From: Streptomyces sp. NBC_00224
GTDB lineage: Bacteria > Actinomycetota > Actinomycetes > Streptomycetales > Streptomycetaceae
Assembly (NCBI RefSeq): GCF_041435195.1
Contig: NZ_CP108106.1
Coordinates: 2,604,001 to 2,668,000 of the forward strand
Reading direction: 5' to 3'
Length of the DNA stretch: 64,000 nt
Below the pieces are notes generated by a model. The model did no database searches and was not told where the DNA came from. It saw nothing but the letters and a program-made list of their open reading frames with translations. A program made the translations under genes and the position numbers. Of this stretch, positions 27,930 through 35,603 are shown in pieces. Positions within the stretch are counted from its first letter, which is position 1. Every line of letters starts with the position of its first letter.

Positions 27930-29198
27930 GTGACGGACATCGTCGATGAGCTGCAGTGGCGCGGGCTGATCGCCCTCTCCACTGACGAGGACGCACTGCG
28001 CAAGGCGTTCGCGGACGGTCCCGTCACGTTCTATTGCGGCTTCGACCCGACCGCGCCCAGCCTGCACCTCGGCAACCTGGTGCAGATCCTGACCATGCGC
28101 CGGATCCAGCAGGCGGGCAACCGCCCGCTGGGCCTGGTCGGCGGGGCCACCGGTCTGATCGGCGACCCCAAGCCGAACTCGGAGCGCACGCTGAACGCGC
28201 CCGAGGTCGTCGCGGGCTGGGTCGAGCGGCTGCGCGGGCAGATCGAGCGGTTCCTCGACTTCGAGGGCCCGCACGCCGCGACCATGGTCAACAACCTGGA
28301 CTGGACGTCGGGCCTGTCGGCCATCGACTTCCTGCGTGACATCGGCAAGTACTTCCGGGTCAACAAGATGATCGCGAAGGAGGCGGTCGCCCGGCGGCTG
28401 AACTCCGACGCGGGCATCAGCTACACCGAGTTCAGCTACCAGATCCTGCAGGGCATGGACTTCCTGGAGCTGTACCGGCGGTACGGCTGTGTGCTGCAGA
28501 CCGGCGGCAGCGACCAGTGGGGCAACCTCACCGCGGGCACCGACCTGATCCACCGGGTCGCCCCGGAGGCCGAGGTGCACGCGCTGGCCACCCCGCTGAT
28601 CACCAAGGCCGACGGCACCAAGTTCGGCAAGACGGAGTCCGGCACGGTCTGGCTGGACCCCGAGCGCACCACGCCGTACGCGTTCTACCAGTTCTGGCTG
28701 AACGCGGACGACCGCGATGTCTCCAAGTTCCTGCGGATCTTCAGCTTCAAGTCCCGCGAGGAGATCGAGGAGCTGGAGCAGCTCACCGAGGAGCGCCCGC
28801 AGGCGCGTGCCGCGCAGCGCGCGCTCGCCGAGGAGCTGACGACGCTGGTGCACGGCGCCGACCAGTGCGCGGCGGTCGTCGCCGCGTCGAAGGCGCTGTT
28901 CGGGCAGGGCGAGCTGGCGGACCTGGACGAGGCCACGCTGGCCTCCGCGCTCTCCGAGCTGCCGCACGCCGAGGTCGCCGAGGCCGGTCTGGTGGTGGAC
29001 CTGTTCGCCGCGGTGGAGCTGGTGGCGAGCAAGTCGGCGGCCCGGCGCACGGTGAAGGAGGGCGGCGCCTACGTGAACAACGCGAAGGTGACGTCCGAGG
29101 ACGCGGTGATCACGGCCGACGATCTGCTGCACGGCCGCTGGCTGGTGCTGCGCCGGGGCAAGAAGAACCTGGCCGCGATCGAGGTCACGGGCGCCTGA
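27930..29198 (+). CDS. tyrS: Tyrosyl-tRNA synthetase
   Basis: 422 aa from GTG 27930, with GAGGAG upstream. It charges tRNA-Tyr. It is a class I enzyme with HIGH-type His46-Leu-Gly-Asn49 in PSLHLGN and KMSKS-type KFGKTESG near residue 231. The tyrosine pocket is YCGFDPTA and YQILQGMDF, and a C-terminal S4 RNA-binding domain holds [18 protein letters not shown] (about 365-385). Length and domain order are normal for bacterial TyrS. No T-box or leader is visible in the 56-bp gap. Confidence 0.97.
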   Translation: MTDIVDELQWRGLIALSTDEDALRKAFADGPVTFYCGFDPTAPSLHLGNLVQILTMRRIQQAGNRPLGLVGGATGLIGDPKPNSERTLNAPEVVAGWVERLRGQIERFLDFEGPHAATMVNNLDWTSGLSAIDFLRDIGKYFRVNKMIAKEAVARRLNSDAGISYTEFSYQILQGMDFLELYRRYGCVLQTGGSDQWGNLTAGTDLIHRVAPEAEVHALATPLITKADGTKFGKTESGTVWLDPERTTPYAFYQFWLNADDRDVSKFLRIFSFKSREEIEELEQLTEERPQARAAQRALAEELTTLVHGADQCAAVVAASKALFGQGELADLDEATLASALSELPHAEVAEAGLVVDLFAAVELVASKSAARRTVKEGGAYVNNAKVTSEDAVITADDLLHGRWLVLRRGKKNLAAIEVTGA

Positions 29199-29216
29199 CC
29201 TGCACATACGGTAAGT

Positions 29217-29255
29217 GGTGAGGGGGCGGTTCCGGTACGGGGCCGCCCCCTCACC
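29217..29255. terminator. Bidirectional terminator between tyrS and glsB-type gene
   Basis: GGTGAGGGGGCGG (29217-29229) pairs perfectly with CCGCCCCCTCACC (29243-29255). It is placed 18 bp after the tyrS stop and 6 bp before the stop of the convergent gene. Confidence 0.85.
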
Positions 29256-29261
29256 GTACCG

Positions 29262-29537
29262 TCAGGCCCGCTGTTTGTTGCCCCGCAGCGCCATGTAGAG
29301 CATGTCGCCGAGGAAGACGATGACGACCGCCGCCGCGACCTGGAGGCCGTGCCGGCCCCAGTCGATGCCCTTGGTCTCGGCGATTCCGATCGCCCGGGCG
29401 ATCGAGTTGCCGACCACACCGCCGATGATGCCGAAGATGGTGGTCAGCCAGAGCGGACTGTGCTGCTTCCCGGGAAGGATCGCCTTCGCGATGAGACCCA
29501 GCACGAATCCCACGATGATCGCCCACAACCAGCCCAT
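29262..29537 (-). CDS. GlsB/YeaQ/YmgE family stress-response membrane protein
   Basis: 91 aa from ATG 29537, with GGAGG 5 nt upstream. Three short hydrophobic segments carry the Gly-zipper pattern of the transglycosylase-associated protein family: WLWAIIVGFVLGLIAKAILPG, then TTIFGIIGGVVGNSIARAIG, then VAAAVVIVFLGDMLYMAL. These small inner-membrane proteins are often stress-induced, and their exact function is unclear. The gene is convergent with tyrS across a shared terminator. Confidence 0.9.
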   Translation of the reverse strand: MGWLWAIIVGFVLGLIAKAILPGKQHSPLWLTTIFGIIGGVVGNSIARAIGIAETKGIDWGRHGLQVAAAVVIVFLGDMLYMALRGNKQRA

Positions 29538-29749
29538 GGCTGCCTCCTCGTTCGCTCGACATGAGCAGTCGCAGTCAGTGTTGACCCATCCGCCATACGG
29601 CGCATGTCGGACTCGTCCGTACGCAGTACGGATCGGGTCAATCACGCAGGCCGGACCGGCCCCGGTCTCGAACCCGACGGATACCGGGCGTACCGTGTGA
29701 ACAGTCCGGACCGGGGAGAGTCCGGTGTGGAGTCGGGTGGTGGAGCTTG

Positions 29750-30136
29750 ATGCGGAAGCGGAGCGGAGCCGAGGTCTTCCGGATCACCGGGGCCCGGCAG
29801 AGTCTCGCCGAGGACGTGCGGGGGCGGCAGCGCCGCTATGTGATCTCGATGTCGATCCGTACGGTGTCGGTCGTGCTGACGGCCGTCCTGTGGAACATCG
29901 AGCGCCCTGTCGCAATCGTGACCCTGGTGTTGGGAGCCCTGCTCCCTTATGTGGCTGTGGTGCTCGCCAACGCCGGGCGGGAGAACGTGCCTTCACTGCC
30001 GTCGACGTACATCCCCGCACCGTCGCGGCCGATGCTCGGGGCGGCTCCGGCGGGGGGTCCGACGGCGGCTCCGACGGAACCCACAGAGGCCTCCGGAACC
30101 CCTGACCACGAACCGTGGTCACGCGAGCAGACCTGA
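29750..30136 (+). CDS. DUF3099 family membrane protein
   Basis: 128 aa from ATG 29750, with GGAG just upstream. The N-terminal FRITGARQSLAEDVRGRQRRYVISM is the conserved DUF3099 opening. Two membrane helices follow (TVSVVLTAVLWNIERPVA and VTLVLGALLPYVAVVLAN), and then a Pro/Thr-rich cytoplasmic or exported tail. The family is confined to actinobacteria and has no assigned function. Confidence 0.88.
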   Translation: MRKRSGAEVFRITGARQSLAEDVRGRQRRYVISMSIRTVSVVLTAVLWNIERPVAIVTLVLGALLPYVAVVLANAGRENVPSLPSTYIPAPSRPMLGAAPAGGPTAAPTEPTEASGTPDHEPWSREQT

Positions 30137-30227
30137 TCCGTCACCGTCTGCAAAGCTCAAGAAAAGCTCAGATCAATCATGAAGTTACGGTGCACCACAT
30201 AGGGTCCCCCGTGACATACTGCGTAGG

Positions 30228-30295
30228 CGCTCCGCATCCCCCGTCGGAGCGACGGACCGACGCCGGGCAGCTCCCCCCGTGGCTGCTCGGCGTCG
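30228..30295. terminator. Two hairpins downstream of the DUF3099 gene
   Basis: CGCTCCG (30228-30234) pairs with CGGAGCG (30245-30251). CGACGCCGGGCAGC (30258-30271) pairs with GCTGCTCGGCGTCG (30282-30295) with one G-T wobble. The second, 14-bp stem is the likely terminator. The remaining spacer (30137-30227) is relatively AT-rich and probably holds the promoter of the next gene. Confidence 0.6.
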
Positions 30296-30313
30296 CCATG
30301 TCACCCCCGGTTC

Positions 30314-30562
30314 ATGGCGCAGAATGTATCCGTGAGTGACGAGATCGCCGACGAGGCGCCCACATGTTCCGCCAAGGGCTGCCGCACCGCGGCCATATGG
30401 GTCCTGGCATGGAACAACCCGAAGATCCACACGCCGGAGCGGCGCAAGACCTGGCTCGCGTGCGACGAACACCGCGAGCACCTCTCCCAGTTCCTGGGCG
30501 TGCGCGGGTTCCTCAAGGACGTGGTGCCGCTGGCCGAGTGGGAGTCAGCCGCCGATCGCTGA
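30314..30562 (+). CDS. Small conserved actinobacterial protein with a Cys/His cluster
   Basis: 82 aa from ATG 30314; a GTG at 30332 (start VSDEIADE) is an equally likely start, and neither has a clear ribosome site. The protein has CSAKGC near residue 18 and CDEH near residue 50, which together could bind a metal, and a tryptophan-rich middle (AIWVLAWNNPKIHTPERRKTW). No function is known. Its 3' end overlaps the convergent moaA gene by 18 bp. Confidence 0.78.
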   Translation: MAQNVSVSDEIADEAPTCSAKGCRTAAIWVLAWNNPKIHTPERRKTWLACDEHREHLSQFLGVRGFLKDVVPLAEWESAADR

Positions 30563-31534
30563 CATCGGGCGGTCGGGCTGAAGGAAAGCCGGGTCGTCCA
30601 GACCGGATCCGGCCTTCTTTCCCCACATCGCCAGCCGCCACAGCCGGGCGATCTCCTCGTCCGGCGCGCCCGAGCGCAGGGCCGCGCGCAGGTCGGACTC
30701 CTCGCGCGCGAAGAGGCAGGTGCGCACCTGGCCGTCGGCGGTGAGCCGGGTCCGGTCGCAGGCCGAGCAGAACGGGCGGGTCACCGAGGCGATGACGCCG
30801 ACCCGGTGCGGTCCGCCGTCCACCACCCAGCGCTCGGCGGGCGCGGAGCCCCGCTCGTCGTCGCCCTCGGCGGTGAGCGAGAACCTCGTACGCAGCGAGG
30901 CGAGGATGTCACCGGCGGTGATCATGCCGTCGCGCTTCCAGCCGTGCTGGGCGTCGAGCGGCATCTGCTCGATGAACCTCAGCTCGTAGTCGTGCGCCAC
31001 GGCCCAGGCCAGCAGGTCGGGGGCCTCGTCGTCGTTGAGCCCCGGCATCAGGACCGCGTTGACCTTGACCGGGGTGAGCCCGGCGGCGCGGGCGGCCTCC
31101 ATGCCCTCGATGACGTCCTTGTGGCGGTCGCGGCGGGTGAGGGTCTTGAAGACCTCGGGGCGCAGGGTGTCGAGGGAGACGTTGACCCGGTCGAGACCGG
31201 CCGACTGCAGCGCGGCCGCGGTGCGCTTCAGACCGATGCCGTTGGTGGTGATCGACATCCGGGGGCGGGGCTCCAGGGCCGCGCAGCGCTCCACGATGCC
31301 GACCAGGCCCGGGCGCAGCAGCGGCTCGCCGCCGGTGAAGCGGACCTCGGTGATGCCGAGCTCGGTCACGGCGATGCGGATGAGGCGGACGATCTCGTCG
31401 TCGGTGAGCAGGTCCGGCTTGGCCAGCCACTGCAGGCCCTCTTCCGGCATGCAGTACGTGCACCGCAGATTGCAGCGGTCCGTGAGTGAGACACGCAGGT
31501 CAGTGGCCACACGGCCGTATGTGTCGATGAGCAC
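30545..31534 (-). CDS. moaA: GTP 3',8-cyclase MoaA
   Basis: 329 aa from GTG 31534. MoaA is a radical-SAM enzyme that starts molybdenum-cofactor synthesis by rearranging GTP. The N-terminal cluster motif is intact: Cys21, Cys25 and Cys28 in TDRCNLRCTYCMP. The C-terminal second 4Fe-4S cluster ligands are in PFCSACDRTRLTADGQVRTCL. The last two residues are GG, as required for activity in the family. The gene is convergent with the small Cys/His protein gene, overlapping by 18 bp. No other moa gene is in the window. Confidence 0.96.
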   Translation of the reverse strand: MLIDTYGRVATDLRVSLTDRCNLRCTYCMPEEGLQWLAKPDLLTDDEIVRLIRIAVTELGITEVRFTGGEPLLRPGLVGIVERCAALEPRPRMSITTNGIGLKRTAAALQSAGLDRVNVSLDTLRPEVFKTLTRRDRHKDVIEGMEAARAAGLTPVKVNAVLMPGLNDDEAPDLLAWAVAHDYELRFIEQMPLDAQHGWKRDGMITAGDILASLRTRFSLTAEGDDERGSAPAERWVVDGGPHRVGVIASVTRPFCSACDRTRLTADGQVRTCLFAREESDLRAALRSGAPDEEIARLWRLAMWGKKAGSGLDDPAFLQPDRPMSAIGG

Positions 31535-31628
31535 TGTGGGCCCCCTCCCCCGATTACCGGTTGGTTTATACAGCCGAGCCTACGCGAGAGGGGTGACAAC
31601 AGCGGGGGCCGTTTGCCACGAGGTGCGA

Positions 31629-31664
31629 CGCGGCCGCGTCGTAGAGTCCTACGACGCGGCCGCG
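31629..31664 (-). terminator. Terminator of the DUF485-symporter operon
   Basis: CGCGGCCGCGTCGTA (31629-31643) pairs perfectly with TACGACGCGGCCGCG (31650-31664) around a 6-nt loop, 22 bp after the symporter stop codon. The arms are themselves palindromic (CGCGGCCGCG). Confidence 0.85.
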
Positions 31665-31686
31665 GCTCGTACCCGTGGGGAACGCC

Positions 31687-33321
31687 CTAGTGGGCACCGA
31701 TTCCGGTGAGGGACTTGACCTCCAGCTCCGCGTACTTTCCGGCGTCCGGCTCCTCCTTCGAGAGCAGCGATCCGATCAGACCTAGCAGGAAGCCGACGGG
31801 GATCGAGATCAGGCCGGGGTTCTCCAGCGGGAACCAGTGGAAGTCGACGCCCTTGAACATCGACGTCTTCGGGTTGCCGGAGACGACCGGCGAGAACAGC
31901 ACGAGCACGACCGCCGTGGTCAGACCGCCGTAGATCGACCACAGCGCGCCCTGGGTGGTGAACCGCTTCCAGAAGAGGCTGTAGAGGATGGTCGGCAGGT
32001 TGGCGGAGGCGGCGACCGCGAAGGCGAGCGCCACCAGACCGGCGACGTTCAGATCGCGGGCGAAGGCGCCGAGCACGATGGCGGCGGCCCCGATGAAGAC
32101 GGTCGCCCAGCGCGCGGCCCGGACCTCCTCCTGCTCGGTCGCCTTCCCCTTGCGGATGACGTTGGCGTAGATGTCGTGCGCGAAGGAGGACGACGAGGCG
32201 AGGGTGAGGCCCGCGACGACCGCGAGGATCGTGGCGAAGGCGACCGCCGAGATCACCGCGAGCAGGATCGCGCCCCCGTTGGAGCCGCTGCCGCCGCCGA
32301 TCTCCAGGGCCGCCAGTGGCGCCGCGGTGTTGCCCGCCGGGTTGGAGGCGATGATGTCGCCCGGTTTGAGGAGCGCGGCCGCGCCGAAGCCGAGCACGAT
32401 CGTCATCAGGTAGAAGGCGCCGATGATGCCGATCGCCCAGTTCACCGACTTACGGGCGGCCTTGGCCGTGGGGACGGTGTAGAAGCGGATCAGGATGTGC
32501 GGCAGGCCGGCCGTGCCCAGCACCAGGGCGATGCCGAGCGAGATGAAGTCCAGCTTGGAGGTGCCCGTCTTGCCGTACTTGAGGCCGGGCTCCAGGAAGG
32601 CGCTGCCCTTGCCGCTGTTCTTGGCGGCCGTGCCGAGCAGGTCCGAGAGGTTGAAGTTGAACTTCAGCAGGATCAGGAAGGTGATCAGGATGGTGCCCGC
32701 GATGAGCAGGACCGCCTTGACCATCTGCACCCAGGTGGTGCCCTTCATCCCGCCGATCGTCACGTACACGATCATGAGCACGCCGACCAGGGCGACGATC
32801 AGGACCTTGCCCGCGTCGCTGGTGATGCCGAGCAGCAGCGAGACCAGGACGCCGGCGCCGGCCATCTGCGCCAGCAGGTAGAAGATCGAGACGACGATGG
32901 TGGAGGTGCCCGCGGCCGTGCGTACGGGACGCTGGCGCATCCGGTACGCGAGCACGTCGCCCATGGTGTAGCGGCCGGAGTTGCGCAGCGGCTCGGCGAC
33001 CAGGAGCAGCGCCACCAGCCAGGCGACCAGGAAGCCGATCGAGTACAGGAAGCCGTCGTAGCCGAAGAGCGCGATGGCTCCGGCGATGCCGAGGAAGGAC
33101 GCGGCGGACATGTAGTCGCCGGAGACCGCCAGGCCGTTCTGGAAGGCGGTGAACTGGCGGCCGCCCGCGTAGAAGTCGGCCGCGCTCTTGGTCTGGCGGC
33201 CCGCCCAGACCGTGATGACCAGGGTCGCGACGACGAACACCGAGAAGAGCGTGATGATCAGCGGCCGGTGCTCGGTGGTGGCGGTCGCCGCGAGCGGGAG
33301 GTGGGCGTACGGGGCGCTCAT
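31687..33321 (-). CDS. actP: Sodium:solute symporter, ActP/MctC-type acetate permease
   Basis: 544 aa with about thirteen membrane helices of the LeuT-like SSS family. Helix 1 begins LIITLFSVFVVATLVITVWAG, followed by the conserved FYAGGR segment, SGDYMSAASFLGIAG (sodium/substrate site), GRYTMGDVLAYR and GGMKGTTWVQMVKAV. These match cation:acetate symporters (E. coli ActP, Corynebacterium MctC), which import acetate, propionate or pyruvate. The upstream DUF485 gene overlaps by 4 bp, the usual actP-yjcH pairing. Exact substrate is inferred from the family. Confidence 0.93.
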   Translation of the reverse strand: MSAPYAHLPLAATATTEHRPLIITLFSVFVVATLVITVWAGRQTKSAADFYAGGRQFTAFQNGLAVSGDYMSAASFLGIAGAIALFGYDGFLYSIGFLVAWLVALLLVAEPLRNSGRYTMGDVLAYRMRQRPVRTAAGTSTIVVSIFYLLAQMAGAGVLVSLLLGITSDAGKVLIVALVGVLMIVYVTIGGMKGTTWVQMVKAVLLIAGTILITFLILLKFNFNLSDLLGTAAKNSGKGSAFLEPGLKYGKTGTSKLDFISLGIALVLGTAGLPHILIRFYTVPTAKAARKSVNWAIGIIGAFYLMTIVLGFGAAALLKPGDIIASNPAGNTAAPLAALEIGGGSGSNGGAILLAVISAVAFATILAVVAGLTLASSSSFAHDIYANVIRKGKATEQEEVRAARWATVFIGAAAIVLGAFARDLNVAGLVALAFAVAASANLPTILYSLFWKRFTTQGALWSIYGGLTTAVVLVLFSPVVSGNPKTSMFKGVDFHWFPLENPGLISIPVGFLLGLIGSLLSKEEPDAGKYAELEVKSLTGIGAH

Positions 33322-33683
33322 GCGTCGGCCTCCATGCGGGACTTGATCGCCTCGGCACGGGGGTCGAGCTTGGCGACCGCGTACCGCGAGTAGAACCAGG
33401 CGATGAGGAAGGTGGTGAGGAACTGGGCGAGACCGAAGACGAGCGCCACGTTGATGTTGCCGAACAGCTTGTGGCCCATAAAGCCGCCCGCGTAGTTGGA
33501 CAGCAGGACGTACAGCAGGTACCAGGCGATGAAGGCGACCGTCAGGGGGAACGCGAACCGGCGGTGCGTGCGGCGCAGTTCGGCGAATTCCTCGCTCGCC
33601 TGCACCTCGACGAACTTCTCGGTGGGGGGCTGGGCGGGGCGCGTGTCGATACCGCCTTCGGGCGGTGGCACGTCGGTGGCCAC
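33318..33683 (-). CDS. DUF485 (YjcH-type) membrane protein
   Basis: 121 aa from GTG 33683, with GAGGAG 5 nt upstream. Residues 30-110 hold the DUF485 domain: FAELRRTHRRFAFPLTVAFI, then YVLLSNYAGGFMGHKLFGNIN, then FGLAQFLTTFLIAWFYSRYA. Two membrane helices are predicted. It is always paired with acetate symporters and is assumed to be an accessory subunit. The actP start codon overlaps its stop codon (ATGA). Confidence 0.92.
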   Translation of the reverse strand: MATDVPPPEGGIDTRPAQPPTEKFVEVQASEEFAELRRTHRRFAFPLTVAFIAWYLLYVLLSNYAGGFMGHKLFGNINVALVFGLAQFLTTFLIAWFYSRYAVAKLDPRAEAIKSRMEADA

Positions 33684-33983
33684 GGAGTCTCCTCGCGATG
33701 CGGGTGCGGTGGGGATGGACGTCAAGGGGGACCTCACTGTCGGGGACGGGGTGATGGTGGTCCCCCTGACAACGGCACGGAGAGCGTCGCGTCTCGGTTC
33801 AGACCGGTCGTTTTTCTCGGCACCTCCTCCCGGCGCCGTCTTCACTGCGTTCGCACAACTTCTCGGACCAAGACGCCCGAACTCGTTGATGGGCCCGCAT
33901 GATCAGCGATAGCTTCGCTGGTCATGTACCCGTCCATCCGTGACCCGCGGTTGGACGGCTCTCACGGATGATGTGGAGAACCC
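33684..33983. promoter_or_regulatory. Divergent promoter region with two hairpins before the subtilase gene
   Basis: This 300-bp spacer contains no gene. Near the rightward gene, CATGATCAGCGA (33898-33909) pairs with TCGCTGGTCATG (33915-33926, one wobble). CATCCGTGA (33935-33943) pairs with TCACGGATG (33962-33970), ending about 4 bp before GGAG. These may be operators or a structured 5' UTR of the secreted protease. Confidence 0.5.
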
Positions 33984-35504
33984 ATGGCTCATCTGGGATC
34001 CGGACGGCGACGGGCCCTCGTGCTCCCCGCCGGCCTGGCGCTCACGGCCTCGCTCGGCTTCCTCCCGGCGGGCACGGCCTCGGCCGCACCGGCCCCCGCC
34101 GCCGACGGACCGGACCTCTCGTACGTCGTCAACACCACGGGCGGACACGGCACTTCGGCCCGCGTGCAGAAGGCGATAGCGAAGGCGGGCGGCACGGTCG
34201 TCGTCTCGTACGACCGGATAGGCGTGGTCGTCGTGCACTCCACGAACCCCGCGTTCGCCCGGGAGATACGCCGGGCCAGGGGCGTCACCTCCGCCGGTGC
34301 CACCCGTACGACGCCTCTGAAGGCGCAGGCCACCACCGAGGAGGGCACCACCCAGGCCCTCACCCCGGCCGAGGCCGCCAAGGCGAAGGCGGCGGCCGCA
34401 CCCGGCCAGGAGCCGCTGGAGGCCAACCAGTGGAACCTGCGGGCGATCGGCGCCGACAAGGCCGCCAAGATCTACCCGGGCAGCCGCCGGGTCACCGTCG
34501 GCGTGATCGACACCGGGGTCGACGACACCCACCCCGACCTCGCCCCGAACTTCTCCGCCTCCCAGTCGGCCAACTGCGTGGGCGGCGTCGCCGACACCTC
34601 GCCGGGCGCCTGGCGGCCGTACGTGGGCGGCAGCGACCACGGCACACACGTCGCGGGCGAGATAGCCGCGGCCCGCAACGGGATCGGCGTCGCCGGGGTC
34701 GCGCCCGGCGTCAAGGTCGCCGGGATCAAGGTCGCCGAGCAGGGCAGCGGGCTGTTCTTCACCGAGGCGGTGGTCTGCGGGTTCGTCTTCGCCGCCGAGC
34801 ACCACATCGACGTCACCAACAACAGCTATTACGTGGACCCCTGGTACTTCAACTGCAAGGCCGACCCGGACCAGAAGGCGCTGCTCGACGCGGTGACCCG
34901 GGCGAGCAAGTACGCCGAGCACAAGGGCGTCCTCAACGTCGCGGCGGCGGGCAACGAGAACTACGACCTGTCCAAGCACGCCATCACCGACACCACCAGC
35001 CCGGACGACCAGCCCGCACCGCACCCCACGGTGACCGTGGACCCGGCCAAGTGCCCGGACATCCCGGCCCAGTTGCCGGGTGTCGTCACGGTCGCGGCGA
35101 CCGGGGTGCAGAACGTCAAGTCGTACTACTCCAGCTACGGCCTGGGCCAGATCGACGTGGCCGCGCCCGGCGGTGACAAGTACCAGATCCCGGACACCCC
35201 GGACAAGAACGGGCGGATCCTGGCGACGCTCCCGGGCGGGCAGTACGGCTACAAGCAGGGCACGTCCATGGCCACGCCGCACGTCGTCGGCGTCGCCGCG
35301 CTCCTGAAGTCCAAGAACCCGTGGGCATCGCCGGCCGAGCTGCGGGAGATGCTCAAGGAGCAGGCCGACAACCCCGGCTGCCCCACCGGCCTGTACGACC
35401 CGGACGGCAACGGCGTCCAGGACTCCACGTGTGAGGGCGGCAAGCGCGTCAACGGCTTCTACGGCCGGGGCGTCGTCAACGCGCTGAGCGCGGTCACCGA
35501 GTAG
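33984..35504 (+). CDS. Secreted S8 (subtilisin-like) serine protease, copy 1
   Basis: 506 aa. A Sec signal peptide spans residues 1-34 (ALVLPAGLALTASLGF, cut near TASAA). An I9-like propeptide follows, about 40-130 (SYDRIGVVVVHSTNPAFAREI). The subtilase domain has a full triad: Asp in VGVIDTGVDDTHPDL (about 174), His in DHGTHVAGE (about 219), and Ser in GTSMATPHVVGVAALL (about 429). The oxyanion Asn is in NVAAAGNENYD. Cysteines near the termini (CEGGKRVNGFYGRG) suggest disulfides. The protein is probably an extracellular peptidase. Its paralogue lies 99 bp downstream. Confidence 0.95.
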   Translation: MAHLGSGRRRALVLPAGLALTASLGFLPAGTASAAPAPAADGPDLSYVVNTTGGHGTSARVQKAIAKAGGTVVVSYDRIGVVVVHSTNPAFAREIRRARGVTSAGATRTTPLKAQATTEEGTTQALTPAEAAKAKAAAAPGQEPLEANQWNLRAIGADKAAKIYPGSRRVTVGVIDTGVDDTHPDLAPNFSASQSANCVGGVADTSPGAWRPYVGGSDHGTHVAGEIAAARNGIGVAGVAPGVKVAGIKVAEQGSGLFFTEAVVCGFVFAAEHHIDVTNNSYYVDPWYFNCKADPDQKALLDAVTRASKYAEHKGVLNVAAAGNENYDLSKHAITDTTSPDDQPAPHPTVTVDPAKCPDIPAQLPGVVTVAATGVQNVKSYYSSYGLGQIDVAAPGGDKYQIPDTPDKNGRILATLPGGQYGYKQGTSMATPHVVGVAALLKSKNPWASPAELREMLKEQADNPGCPTGLYDPDGNGVQDSTCEGGKRVNGFYGRGVVNALSAVTE

Positions 35505-35511
35505 CACGACC

Positions 35512-35550
35512 GAACAGGCGCGGCCGGACGGCTCCGCGCCGCGCCTGTTC
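35512..35550 (+). terminator. Terminator between the two subtilase genes
   Basis: GAACAGGCGCGGC (35512-35524) pairs perfectly with GCCGCGCCTGTTC (35538-35550), 8 bp after the first stop. It implies that the second gene has its own promoter in the remaining 50 bp or depends on read-through. Confidence 0.8.
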
Positions 35551-35603
35551 GCACAGCTCCTTTCCGTACGTAACGAGACCTTCGTCAACCACATGGAGAT
35601 CCC

